From Hyphomicrobiales bacterium (GTDB lineage Bacteria > Pseudomonadota > Alphaproteobacteria > Rhizobiales > Xanthobacteraceae), in the NCBI GenBank assembly GCA_003140315.1, contig PLJS01000325.1, positions 1 through 52,990 on the forward strand: 52,990 bases of DNA, in the 5' to 3' direction. Under the pieces are notes generated by a model. It made no database searches. It was not told the origin of the DNA and saw nothing but the letters and a program-made list of their open reading frames with translations. The position numbers were made by a program, and so were the translations under genes. Positions 14,890 to 24,991 of the stretch are shown one piece after another. The first letter of the stretch is position 1; the number at the start of each line of letters is the position of its first letter.

Positions 14890-15800
14890 CGGCGGCCGAG
14901 GCGACCATCGATCACGGCGCGCCGACGCGCGCGCGATACGGCAGCATGAGCCGCGACCGGCGCTGGGCGCTGCGCTGGTCCTATTTCTTCCTCGTGTTGT
15001 TCGCGATCTTCTTTCTCACTCCGCCGCTTTACATGTTCATCACGTCGCTGAAGACCAGCCATGAGATATCGGCGGCGACAAATCCGTGGTGGGTGTTCCA
15101 TCCGACGCTGTCGAACTACATCGAGCTCTTGACCTCGAGCACCTACATCACGTTCTTCCGGAACTCGGCGATCGTGTCGATTTTCGTGGTGTGCATCACG
15201 ATGCTCATCAGCGTTCCGGCCGCGTTCGCGCTCGCTCGCATGCGGTTCTGGGGCTCGGCGATGCTCGCGACCGGCGTGTTCCTCACCTACCTGGTCCCGG
15301 ATTCGCTGCTGTTCATCCCGCTGTTCAAGATGTTCGCGGTGTTCAACGAATGGACCGGCATCCAGCTCATCAACAAATGGTGGGTGCTGCTGATCGTCTA
15401 TCCGACGCTGACGGTCCCCTTCGCGACCTGGATCATGATCGGCTATTTCGCCTCTATCCCCAAGGAGTTGGACGAAGCGGCCCTGATGGACGGCGCGAAC
15501 TATCGCCAGATCCTGATGAAGATCTTCATTCCCGTGGCTCTCCCGGGCCTGATCGCAGCGACGATCTTCGCCTTCACGGTCTCCTGGGCGCAGTTCCTCT
15601 ACCCGCTCGCCTTCCTGACGTCGCCCGACCAGCTCGTGCTGCCGGTCGGCATCATCACCACGCTGATCAAGGGTGACGTCTACAACTGGGGTCAGATCAT
15701 GACCGGCGCGCTGCTCGGCGCGGCGCCGCCGCTCATCATCTACGCCTTCCTGATGGACTATTACATTGCCGGTCTCACCGCCGGCGCGACGAAGGGCTGA
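14886..15800 (+). CDS. Sugar ABC transporter permease, MalG/UgpE type
   Basis: 304-residue second permease. A ~28-residue hydrophilic N-terminus precedes the first membrane segment (SYFFLVLFAIFFLTPPLYMF). SLKTSHEI, the EAA loop DEAALMDGANYRQILMKIFIP and the C-terminal MDYYIAGLTAGATKG are family-typical. ATGA overlap with the MalF-type gene. Seven bases separate its stop from the ATPase gene. Confidence 0.94.
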   Translation: MTAAEATIDHGAPTRARYGSMSRDRRWALRWSYFFLVLFAIFFLTPPLYMFITSLKTSHEISAATNPWWVFHPTLSNYIELLTSSTYITFFRNSAIVSIFVVCITMLISVPAAFALARMRFWGSAMLATGVFLTYLVPDSLLFIPLFKMFAVFNEWTGIQLINKWWVLLIVYPTLTVPFATWIMIGYFASIPKELDEAALMDGANYRQILMKIFIPVALPGLIAATIFAFTVSWAQFLYPLAFLTSPDQLVLPVGIITTLIKGDVYNWGQIMTGALLGAAPPLIIYAFLMDYYIAGLTAGATKG

Positions 15801-15807
15801 AGTCAAA

Positions 15808-16905
15808 ATGGCTCAAGTGACACTGCGTAAGATCGTCAAGATGTACGACGACACCGAGGCCGTGCGCGGCATCGACCTCGACATCGCGGATAAGGAATTC
15901 GTGGTGCTGGTCGGACCGTCCGGCTGCGGCAAGTCGACGACGCTGCGCATGATCGCGGGGCTCGAGGAAATCTCCGGCGGCGAGATCGCGGTCGACGGCG
16001 AGATCGTCAACGACGTGCCGCCGAAAGACCGCGACATGGCGATGGTGTTCCAGAACTACGCGCTCTATCCGCACATGTCGGTCTACCAGAACATGTCGTT
16101 CGGGCTTCGGCTGAAGAAATATCCGAAGGAAGAGATCGACAAGCGCGTGCAGGAAGCCGCCCGCATCCTCGACATCAAGGACCTGCTCGAGAGGAAGCCG
16201 CGCCAACTGTCCGGCGGCCAGCGCCAGCGCGTCGCCATGGGCCGCGCGATCGTGCGCAATCCGAAGGTGTTCCTGTTCGATGAGCCGCTCTCCAACCTCG
16301 ACGCCAAGCTGCGCGTGCAGATGCGCACCGAGATCAAGCGCGTGCACCAGAAGGTGCGCACCACCACGGTCTACGTGACGCACGATCAGGTCGAGGCGAT
16401 GACGCTCGCGGACCGCGTGGTGGTGATGAACAAGGGCAAGATCGAGCAGATCGGCGCGCCGAATTTCCTCTACCATTCGCCGGCGACCCGCTTCGTCGCG
16501 GGCTTCATCGGCTCTCCGGCGATGAACTTCCTTCCTTGCAAGCTGGAGCAGGCGGGCGACGGCCTCAACGTGCGCCTGTCCGACACGATCGCCTTCGCGG
16601 TGCCGGCCGAGCGCGTGCAGCGCTACCGCCCGCATGTGGGGCAGGACCTCACCTTCGGCATCCGCCCCGAGCACGTGACCGAGGCCCAGCCCAACGGCTC
16701 GAAGAACCTCGCCATGTTCGACGCGGGGATCGAGGTGGTCGAGCCGATGGGCAACGAGACGATGGTGTTTTTCTCGATCAACGGCACCGAGGTCTGCGGA
16801 CGCACCGATCCGAACGCCGGCGCGAAGGTCGGCGCGACGGCCAAGATGGCCGCGCATCTCGACCACATGCACCTGATCGACAATGCGTCCGGCCGGGTGC
16901 TGTAG
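15808..16905 (+). CDS. ugpC: Sugar ABC transporter ATP-binding protein, UgpC/MsmK/MalK family
   Basis: 365-residue cytosolic ATPase. Walker A GPSGCGKST at about 36-44, FQNYALYPHMSVYQNM, signature LSGGQRQRVAMGRAIVR, Walker B VFLFDEPLSNLDAKLR, H-loop VTHDQVEAMT, then a C-terminal TOBE/MalK-type regulatory domain (about 240-365) including GIRPEHV. The start is ATG 15808; the longer track ORF would begin inside the permease gene. Energises the MalF/G-type pair. The symbol is a family label: glycerol-3-phosphate is not implied as the substrate. Confidence 0.94.
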   Translation: MAQVTLRKIVKMYDDTEAVRGIDLDIADKEFVVLVGPSGCGKSTTLRMIAGLEEISGGEIAVDGEIVNDVPPKDRDMAMVFQNYALYPHMSVYQNMSFGLRLKKYPKEEIDKRVQEAARILDIKDLLERKPRQLSGGQRQRVAMGRAIVRNPKVFLFDEPLSNLDAKLRVQMRTEIKRVHQKVRTTTVYVTHDQVEAMTLADRVVVMNKGKIEQIGAPNFLYHSPATRFVAGFIGSPAMNFLPCKLEQAGDGLNVRLSDTIAFAVPAERVQRYRPHVGQDLTFGIRPEHVTEAQPNGSKNLAMFDAGIEVVEPMGNETMVFFSINGTEVCGRTDPNAGAKVGATAKMAAHLDHMHLIDNASGRVL

Positions 16906-16911
16906 CCGGCT

Positions 16912-17682
16912 GTGCCTGATCTTTCGGGAAAAGTCGCCTGGGTCACAGGCGCGGGCAGCGGCATCGGCGAGGCCGCCGCACTGGCGCTTGCGCGCGAAGG
17001 CGCGGCCGTCGCGCTGTCGGGGCGCCGCCGCGAGCCGCTGCAGGCGGTGGCGGACCGGATCACCGAAGCGGGCGGCAAGGCGCTGGTCGCGCCGGGCGAC
17101 CTCGGCGAGCCGGAGGCAGCGGCCAAGATCGCAGCCCGCATCGCGAAGGAATTCGGGCGGCTCGATATCCTGGTGAACAACGCGGGCGCGAACCTGGTCG
17201 AACGGAGCTGGGCGAAGCTCACCCCCGAGCGCATCAAGTTCATGATCGACGCCAATCTCAACAGCGCCTTCTATTGCGCGGCCGCCGCGCTCGATATCAT
17301 GCGGCCGCAGAAGGATGGGCTGTTGATCCACACGGCCTCCTGGGCCGGCCGCTTCGTCGGGATCGTGCCGGGACCGGCTTACATCGCCGCTAAGCACGGC
17401 GTGGTCGCGATGAGCTATTCGATCAACATGGAGGAGTTCCAGCACGGCATCCGGTCGACCGCGCTCTGCCCCGCCGAGGTCGCGACCCCGATCCTGAATC
17501 TACGTCCCAAGCCGGTTTCGGCCGAGGAGCGCGCACAGATGATCCAGCCCGAACATATGGCGGACCTGATCCTCTATGTGGCAAAGCTTCCCGCGACGGT
17601 CTGCTTGAACGAGATCGTCATCAGCCCGACCTGGAACCGCGGTTACGCGCACCTTGCGGGCCTCGGCCCGAGCCGAACCTGA
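16912..17682 (+). CDS. SDR family NAD(P)-dependent oxidoreductase
   Basis: 256-residue short-chain dehydrogenase. Cofactor motif TGAGSGIG at about 12-19, NNAG near residue 92, and the catalytic YIAAK with a preceding Ser in HTASWAG. It starts with GTG (PDLSGKVAWVTG) six bases after the ATPase stop, so it is cotranscribed with the importer. It is a likely oxidoreductase for the imported sugar, polyol or its sugar acid. It is not a close twin of the IdnO-like SDR at 20332, which has a classic gluconate 5-dehydrogenase sequence. Substrate unknown. Confidence 0.9.
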   Translation: MPDLSGKVAWVTGAGSGIGEAAALALAREGAAVALSGRRREPLQAVADRITEAGGKALVAPGDLGEPEAAAKIAARIAKEFGRLDILVNNAGANLVERSWAKLTPERIKFMIDANLNSAFYCAAAALDIMRPQKDGLLIHTASWAGRFVGIVPGPAYIAAKHGVVAMSYSINMEEFQHGIRSTALCPAEVATPILNLRPKPVSAEERAQMIQPEHMADLILYVAKLPATVCLNEIVISPTWNRGYAHLAGLGPSRT

Positions 17683-17694
17683 AAGAGTGACCAG

Positions 17695-19212
17695 ATGAGC
17701 ACGCCGCGCACCGTCCGCCTGTCGCCGAACGACAACGTCGTCGTTGCGGTCGATCCGATCCCCGAGGGCGCGGAGGCTGCCGGCGTCACGGCGCGCGCAC
17801 GCATCATGCGCGGACACAAGATGGCGGTCGCGCCGATCGCGCAGGGCGAGCCGGTGCGCAAATACGATCAGATCATCGGGTTTGCGACGGCGCCGGTCGC
17901 GCCGGGCGACTGGATGCATACCCATAACGTCGAGATGCACGACTTCGCGCGCGATTATCAATTTGCCGAAGGCGCTCGCAACGACGAGGTGCTGCCGCCC
18001 GAGTTGCGGGCCACCTTCGAGGGCTATGCGCGGCCCGGCGGCAAGACCGGCACGCGCAACTACATCGGCATCCTCACGTCGGTGAACTGCTCGGCGTCGG
18101 CTGCGCGCTTCATCGCGCGCGAGGTGGAGCGTTCCGGCGTGCTCGCCGACCATCCGGAGATCGACGGCGTCGTCGCCTTCGTGCATGGCACGGGCTGCGG
18201 CCTGGCGGCCTATGGCGAGGGCTTCGATGTGTTGCGCCGGACCCAATGGGGCTACGCGACGCACGCCAATCTCGGCGGCGCCTTGATGGTCGGGCTCGGC
18301 TGCGAAGTGTTCCAGATCGACCGCATGAAGGACGAGTACGGCCTGGTCGAGGGCGACCACTTCCAGACCATGACGATCCAGGCGACCGGCGGCACCAAGA
18401 AGACGGTCGCCGAGGGTGTCGAGCGGATCAAGGCGATGATCCCGATCGCGGCGCGCGCCAAGCGCGAGACGCGGCCGGCATCCGAAGTGACGCTTGCGCT
18501 CCAATGTGGCGGCTCGGACGGCTATTCAGGCATCACGGCGAACCCCGCCTTGGGAGCCGCCGTCGACGAACTCGTGCGCCATGGCGGCACCGCGATCCTC
18601 TCCGAGACGCCGGAGATCTACGGCGCCGAGCATCTGCTGACACGCCGCGCCGTCAACCGTGCGGTCGGCGAGAAACTGGTCGAACGCATCAAGTGGTGGG
18701 AAGCGTACTGCGAAAGAAATGGCGGCGAGATGAACAATAATCCGTCGCCCGGCAACAAGGCCGGCGGGTTGACCACCATCCTGGAGAAATCGCTCGGCGC
18801 CGCCGCGAAGGGGGGCACCACCACGATGCGCGCCGTTTACGAATATGCCGAGCCGGTGAAGGAGAAAGGCTTCGTGTTCATGGACACGCCGGGCTACGAC
18901 CCGGTGGGCGCGACCGGCCAGGTCGCGGGCGGCGCCAACGTGATGTGTTTCACGACGGGGCGCGGCTCGGCCTTCGGCTGCAAGCCCACGCCCTCGGTCA
19001 AGCTTGCGACCAACTCACAAGTCTATGCCAGCATGATCGACGACATGGACATCAATTGCGGCGACATCCTCGACGGTGTGCCGGTGGCGGCCAAGGGCGA
19101 GGAGATTTTCAAGAAGGTTCTCAGCGTCGCTTCCGGTGAAGCCACGAAGTCGGAGGATTTGGGTTACGGTGACGCGGAATTCGTGCCGTGGCAGATCGGC
19201 GCGGTGATGTAG
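17695..19212 (+). CDS. UxaA-family sugar acid dehydratase (altronate/galactarate dehydratase type)
   Basis: 505-residue protein matching the UxaA/GarD family: a small N-terminal SAF-type domain (about 1-95, with DWMHTHNVEMHDF) and a long C-terminal domain beginning GYARPGGKTGTRNYIGIL, with family hallmarks VHGTGCG, LGCEVFQ, LQCGGSDGYSGITANP and NNNPSPGNKAGGLTTI. These enzymes dehydrate aldonic or aldaric acids to 2-keto-3-deoxy products, using iron. It sits 12 bases after the SDR, so the two may act in sequence: oxidation of a sugar to an acid, then dehydration. Altronate, galactarate or another acid cannot be told apart by eye. Confidence 0.92.
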   Translation: MSTPRTVRLSPNDNVVVAVDPIPEGAEAAGVTARARIMRGHKMAVAPIAQGEPVRKYDQIIGFATAPVAPGDWMHTHNVEMHDFARDYQFAEGARNDEVLPPELRATFEGYARPGGKTGTRNYIGILTSVNCSASAARFIAREVERSGVLADHPEIDGVVAFVHGTGCGLAAYGEGFDVLRRTQWGYATHANLGGALMVGLGCEVFQIDRMKDEYGLVEGDHFQTMTIQATGGTKKTVAEGVERIKAMIPIAARAKRETRPASEVTLALQCGGSDGYSGITANPALGAAVDELVRHGGTAILSETPEIYGAEHLLTRRAVNRAVGEKLVERIKWWEAYCERNGGEMNNNPSPGNKAGGLTTILEKSLGAAAKGGTTTMRAVYEYAEPVKEKGFVFMDTPGYDPVGATGQVAGGANVMCFTTGRGSAFGCKPTPSVKLATNSQVYASMIDDMDINCGDILDGVPVAAKGEEIFKKVLSVASGEATKSEDLGYGDAEFVPWQIGAVM

Positions 19213-19215
19213 CGT

Positions 19216-20250
19216 TCACCCGAACGCCAGTTGCACCTTCATCGCCTTCGAGCGATCCGCCGCGAGCGCGAAGGCATCGTTCGCCTGGGCGAGCGGAACG
19301 GTGGCGGTCAGCAGCGGCATGACGTCCACGAGGCCGCCGCCGATCAGCGCGACCGCGAGCGCGAACTCCGCGTGGAAGCGAAACGTGCCGCGCAACTCGA
19401 TCTCCTTGGCGACCAGCATGTTGACCGGCAGGCTCATCTCGGCGCCCGCGATGCCGATCTGGACGATCACGCCGCCGGGGCGCACGGCAGCGAAGCCGCC
19501 GGCGAGCGCCCGCGCATTGCCCGAAGCTTCGAACATCACGTCGAACGTGCCCTTGTCGGCTTCGTAGCGCGCGAGCGTATCCTTCTCGGAGACATTCACG
19601 ACCGTATCGGCGCCGACCCGCTTCGCGGCCGCGAGCGGGGCGTCCACCACGTCGGTCGCGACGATCTCGAGCGCGCCCGCGCGCCGCGCCGCGATCACGG
19701 TGAGCGCGCCGATCGGGCCGGCGCCGGTGACGAGCACGCGCTTGCCGAGCAAGGGCCCTGCGCGATTGACTGCATGCAGGCACACGGCGAACGGCTCCGC
19801 GAAGGCCGCTTGCGCCGCCGACATCGCGGGAGGCACAGCTACGGCTTGCGCTTCGCCGCAGACGAGCACGTCGCGGAAGCCGCCTTGCACGTGTGGGAAC
19901 GGCATGGCGCTGCCGTAGAAGCGCATGTTGAGGCAATGCTGCTGCTTGCCTTCCTGGCAGTAGCGACAGCGCCCACAGGGCCGGCTCGGGTTCACAGCGA
20001 CGCGCTGTCCGGCCTTGATGCCGATGACGTCGGCGCCGACGCGCGCGAAGGTACCGGCGATCTCGTGGCCGAGGATCATCGGCTCGCGCAGCCGCACGGT
20101 GCCGAAGCCGCCGTCGAAATAATAGTGCAGGTCGGAGCCGCAGATGCCGCCGGCCTCGATGCGCACCTCGACTTCGCCGGGTCCGAGCGGTGCTGCCGGC
20201 ACGGGCTCGATGCGAAGGTCCTTTGCCGCGTAGAGCACGGCCGCGCGCAT
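19216..20250 (-). CDS. idnD: L-idonate 5-dehydrogenase, zinc-dependent alcohol dehydrogenase family
   Basis: 344-residue medium-chain dehydrogenase that oxidises L-idonate to 5-keto-D-gluconate. Catalytic zinc region GGICGSDLHYY, GHEIAG, structural zinc cysteines in CGRCRYCQEGKQQHC, Rossmann motif GAGPIGA, and the IdnD-typical YGSAMPFPHVQGGF and LRGTFRFHAEFA. The match to the E. coli IdnD pattern is strong along the whole length. ATG 20250 has AAGAGG six bases upstream; ATG 20256 is too close to it. Convergent with the UxaA-family gene (three bases between stops) and divergent from idnO, with a 5-bp-arm dyad in the shared promoter. Confidence 0.9.
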   Translation of the reverse strand: MRAAVLYAAKDLRIEPVPAAPLGPGEVEVRIEAGGICGSDLHYYFDGGFGTVRLREPMILGHEIAGTFARVGADVIGIKAGQRVAVNPSRPCGRCRYCQEGKQQHCLNMRFYGSAMPFPHVQGGFRDVLVCGEAQAVAVPPAMSAAQAAFAEPFAVCLHAVNRAGPLLGKRVLVTGAGPIGALTVIAARRAGALEIVATDVVDAPLAAAKRVGADTVVNVSEKDTLARYEADKGTFDVMFEASGNARALAGGFAAVRPGGVIVQIGIAGAEMSLPVNMLVAKEIELRGTFRFHAEFALAVALIGGGLVDVMPLLTATVPLAQANDAFALAADRSKAMKVQLAFG

Positions 20251-20263
20251 CACCATCCTCTTC

Positions 20264-20279
20264 GGTTCTTATCCGAACC
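20264..20279. promoter_or_regulatory. Dyad GGTTC-N6-GAACC in the idnD/idnO divergent promoter
   Basis: Inverted repeat between the two divergent idonate-pathway genes; an overlapping alternative pairing is TTCGG-N7-CCGAA (20261-20277). A plausible operator for a shared regulator. It does not match the CTAACATGTT sites of the gntR cluster. Confidence 0.35.
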
Positions 20280-20331
20280 TTACACCTCTATAGTCTCCCG
20301 CACCCGCCGAAAAACATTTTTGGGAAACGCC

Positions 20332-21087
20332 ATGAACAAGCTGTTCGATCTGTCAGGCCGTCTCGCGCTCGTGACCGGCTCCAGCCGCGGCATCGGGCGC
20401 GCCATCGCCGAAGGCTACATCGCGGCGGGGGCACGCGTCGTCATCAACGGCCGCGACGCGCAGGCGGTCGCGGCGGCCGCGAAGGAATTGGGCGCAAATG
20501 CCGTGCCGATGCCGTTCGACGTGACCGACAGCGCGGCCATCGAGGCGGGAATCGAGAAGATCGAGAAGGACGTCGGGCCGATCGATATCCTGGTCAACAA
20601 TGCCGGCATGACCAAGCGCTTCCCCTTCGTCGATTTCCCCGAAGCCGACTGGCGGCAGATCATCGCCACCAATCTCGACTCGGTGTTCTTCGTCACGCAG
20701 TCGGTCGCGCGCCGCATGCTGCCGCGCGGACGCGGCAAAATCGTCAACATCTGCTCGGTGATGTCGGAGCTCGGCCGGCCGACGATCGCGCCCTATGTCG
20801 CCAGCAAGGGCGCGGTGAAGATGCTCACCAAATCGATGTGCTCGGAGTTCGCCAAGCATGGCATCACGGCGAACGGCATCGCGCCCGGCTATTTCGCGAC
20901 CGAGCTCAACATGACGCTGATGAACGAAGAGAAATTCTCGTCCTGGGTCTGTGCGCGCACGCCGGCGGGACGCTGGGGCAGGGTCGAGGAATTGCAGGGC
21001 GCCGCGATCTTCCTCGCCTGCGACGCGTCATCCTATGTCAACGGGCACGTGCTGTTCGTCGACGGCGGCATGACGGCCGTGGTGTAG
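20332..21087 (+). CDS. idnO: Gluconate 5-dehydrogenase, SDR family
   Basis: 251-residue SDR that interconverts 5-keto-D-gluconate and D-gluconate. TGSSRGIG (about 15-22), NNAG, and YVASKGAVKMLTKSMC closely follow the IdnO pattern, as do ICSVMSELGRPTIAPY, NGIAPGYFATELN and the terminal VNGHVLFVDGGMTAVV. The real start is ATG 20332; the 618-residue track ORF is an antisense read-through of idnD fused upstream. With idnD it forms the L-idonate to D-gluconate route. Confidence 0.93.
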   Translation: MNKLFDLSGRLALVTGSSRGIGRAIAEGYIAAGARVVINGRDAQAVAAAAKELGANAVPMPFDVTDSAAIEAGIEKIEKDVGPIDILVNNAGMTKRFPFVDFPEADWRQIIATNLDSVFFVTQSVARRMLPRGRGKIVNICSVMSELGRPTIAPYVASKGAVKMLTKSMCSEFAKHGITANGIAPGYFATELNMTLMNEEKFSSWVCARTPAGRWGRVEELQGAAIFLACDASSYVNGHVLFVDGGMTAVV

Positions 21088-21091
21088 TCGA

Positions 21092-21196
21092 CCTCACCCT
21101 GACGTGGCACGCGAAGCGTGGCCCTCGAAGGGAGAGGGCGACGATTGTGGCTCATCCTTCGAGGCTCGGGCTTCGCCCTCGCACCTTGGATGACGG
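21092..21196. repeat. Long cloverleaf-like inverted repeat, family 2, copy 2
   Basis: Diverged copy of the 4626-4728 element. Outer arms CCTCACCCTGA and TTGGATGACGG are less well paired than in copy 1. Inside are CACGC-GAA-GCGTG, the conserved central pair CCTCGAAGG / CCTTCGAGG, and GGGC-TTC-GCCC. It fills the gap between convergent idnO and the FAH-family gene, where it may serve both strands as a transcript-end structure. Confidence 0.8.
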
Positions 21197-21197
21197 A

Positions 21198-21902
21198 TCA
21201 GAGCTTCGGCCCGATCGTCACGCTGACCTTACCGACGCCCTCGACCTCGCATTCGAGCTTGTAGCCCGGCTGAAGTGCGCTGACGCCTGCGGGCGTGCCG
21301 GTCATGATGATGTCTCCGGCTGAGAGCGCGACCATTTCGGACAGTTTCCAAATGATCTCAGGCACGTTCCAGATCATCTGCGCGAGATCGCCGTCCTGCT
21401 TCACCTCGCCGTTGACCTTCAGCCAGATGCGGCCCTTGCTCGGATGGCCGATCTCGGACGCGGGCCTGAGCGGCCCGCACGGCGCCGAGCCGTCGAACGC
21501 CTTGCCGATCTCCCATGGCCGCTTGATGTTGCGCGAGGCGATCTGCAGGTCGCGGCGCGTCAGATCGATACCGACGCCGTAGCCCCAGACGCAATCGAGC
21601 GCCTTGTCCTTCGGGATGTTGCGGCCGCCGCTCTTGAGCGCGACGACGAGCTCGACCTCGTGATGCAGGTCGTTGGTGAGCGGCGGGTAAGGCACCGTGC
21701 CGCCGTTATCCACGATTGCATCCGCGGGTTTGGCGAAGAAGAACGGCGGCTCGCGCTCGTCCTGGCCCATCTCCTTGATGTGTTCAAGATAATTGCGTCC
21801 GACGCACCAGATGCGCCGCACCGGAAAAGTCTTGCTGCTGCCCGCGACCTTCACGGCGGCCTGGGACGGGGCGGGGATAACGTAGTTGTCGTTGCTCATC
21901 AT
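21198..21902 (-). CDS. Fumarylacetoacetate hydrolase (FAH) family protein
   Basis: 234-residue FAH-fold protein. VRRIWCVGRNYLEHIKEMG opens the catalytic domain; HHEVELVVAL carries the metal-binding Glu pair, GYGVGIDLTRRDLQ the Asp, and IIMTGTPAGVSAL is the C-terminal signature. Close relatives include fumarylpyruvate hydrolases and acylpyruvases, which cleave a C-C bond in beta-diketo acids with Mg2+ or Mn2+. The start is ATG 21902 or 21899; the longer track ORF would run into the ABC exporter gene. It could act on a 2-keto-3-deoxy acid from the sugar-acid island, but it is on the other strand, behind an exporter gene, so the link is weak. Confidence 0.88.
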   Translation of the reverse strand: MMSNDNYVIPAPSQAAVKVAGSSKTFPVRRIWCVGRNYLEHIKEMGQDEREPPFFFAKPADAIVDNGGTVPYPPLTNDLHHEVELVVALKSGGRNIPKDKALDCVWGYGVGIDLTRRDLQIASRNIKRPWEIGKAFDGSAPCGPLRPASEIGHPSKGRIWLKVNGEVKQDGDLAQMIWNVPEIIWKLSEMVALSAGDIIMTGTPAGVSALQPGYKLECEVEGVGKVSVTIGPKL

Positions 21903-21945
21903 GGATCCGATTGAGGTTGGATGGTGGGGTTTCGGCAAAAAGGTT

Positions 21946-23739
<1,794 letters not shown>

Positions 23740-23875
23740 GCGGCTGCGGTCATACCATTCGGGCGCCGACCGGGCCACGAATGCGGTCTCCAGTCGGGCG
23801 GTGCGCAGCCGTTCCTTGCCCGCCCAAGCGCCGATTTTCAAGCGAAATCAGCGGCCTCGCGCCGGGCCGCCAACG

Positions 23876-24862
23876 TCACGAATTGCGCGTCATAAGCTTG
23901 CGCTCCCAGCCGAGCGCATCGCGGACGATGACCGCGATGTCGTCGCGCTGCGGGCGCCAGCCGATCAATGCGCGGGCACGCTCCGATGACGCAACGATCT
24001 GCGCCGGATCGCCGGGACGTCGCGGCGCGAAGTCGACGTGGAAGTCGGTTCCCGAGACGCGCTTGACCGTCTCGATCACGTCGAGCACCGAGAAGCCGCG
24101 GCCATAGCCGCAGTTGAGCGTCGCAGAAGAGCCGCCGCCGCGCAGGTGGCGCAGCGCGTCGAGATGCGCCTGCACGAGATCGCTCACGTGGATGTAGTCG
24201 CGCACGCAGGTGCCGTCCGGTGTCGGATAGTCGGTGCCGAACACGTCCATCTTCGGCCGCCGGCCGAGCGCGGTCTCGACTGCGACCTTGATCAGGTGCG
24301 TCGCGCCCTTTGTCGATTGCCCGGTGCGCAGTTCCGGGTCCGCGCCGGCCACGTTGAAGTACCGCAGGATCACATGCTTCAAGCCATGCGCGGTGCTGGT
24401 ATCGCGCAGCATGATCTCCGTCATCAGCTTGGAGGAGCCGTAAGGCGACATCGGATGAAGCGCGTCGTCTTCGGTCACCGGCACATTTGCCGGATTGCCG
24501 TAAACCGCGGCGGTCGAGGAGAAGATGAAATGCTTCACGCCGCCCTTGACGGCGCATTCCATCAGCGCGCGCGAATTGACGGTGTTGTTCTTGTAGTAGC
24601 CGAGCGGATCCGCGACCGAGTCCGGTACGACGATCGAGGCCGCGAAGTGGATGATCGATTGAACGCCGTGCTCCTTGATCGCCTTCGTGGCGAGATCCTG
24701 ATCGCCGGTCTCACCGACGACGAGCGGCACGCCGCCGGCGATCGCCCAGTCGAATCCGGTCGACAGGTTATCGAGCACGACGACGGTCTCGCCGGCCGCG
24801 ACCAGCGCATAGACCATATGGCTGCCGATATAGCCGGCGCCGCCGGTGACGAGGACGGTCAT
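23876..24862 (-). CDS. galE: UDP-glucose 4-epimerase
   Basis: 328-residue extended SDR that interconverts UDP-glucose and UDP-galactose (sometimes the N-acetyl forms) using bound NAD. N-terminal VTGGAGYIGSHMVYAL, DNLSTG, catalytic SSTAAVYGN with YGSSKLMTE (Tyr and Lys of YxxxK), RYFNVAGADP, TPDGTCVRDYIHV and the C-terminal RPGDPAQIVASS are all classical GalE. ATG 24862; the 553-residue track ORF extends antisense through waaC and is not real. Divergent from waaC with 129 bases between. It likely supplies UDP-galactose for the neighbouring polysaccharide genes. Confidence 0.95.
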   Translation of the reverse strand: MTVLVTGGAGYIGSHMVYALVAAGETVVVLDNLSTGFDWAIAGGVPLVVGETGDQDLATKAIKEHGVQSIIHFAASIVVPDSVADPLGYYKNNTVNSRALMECAVKGGVKHFIFSSTAAVYGNPANVPVTEDDALHPMSPYGSSKLMTEIMLRDTSTAHGLKHVILRYFNVAGADPELRTGQSTKGATHLIKVAVETALGRRPKMDVFGTDYPTPDGTCVRDYIHVSDLVQAHLDALRHLRGGGSSATLNCGYGRGFSVLDVIETVKRVSGTDFHVDFAPRRPGDPAQIVASSERARALIGWRPQRDDIAVIVRDALGWERKLMTRNS

Positions 24863-24991
24863 GACGTTACCTGTACAGCGTCTAGTCGGCCAATCTGTTA
24901 CGCCCAGTCCAATGAAGAAGCGGTTATGAGGCGTAGTCGTGCTGGTTAACGGGCGGTGACAAGGCGGAGCGCCAGCGTATAACAGCACCGG

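Noticed and set aside
14565-17445. Two long minus-strand ORFs (413 and 556 aa) opposite the permease, ATPase and SDR genes
   Set aside because: Shadows; His/Asp/Arg-rich composition typical of antisense frames.
19231-20331. Extended 618-residue form of IdnO
   Set aside because: The first ~367 residues are antisense to idnD; ATG 20332 gives the standard IdnO length.
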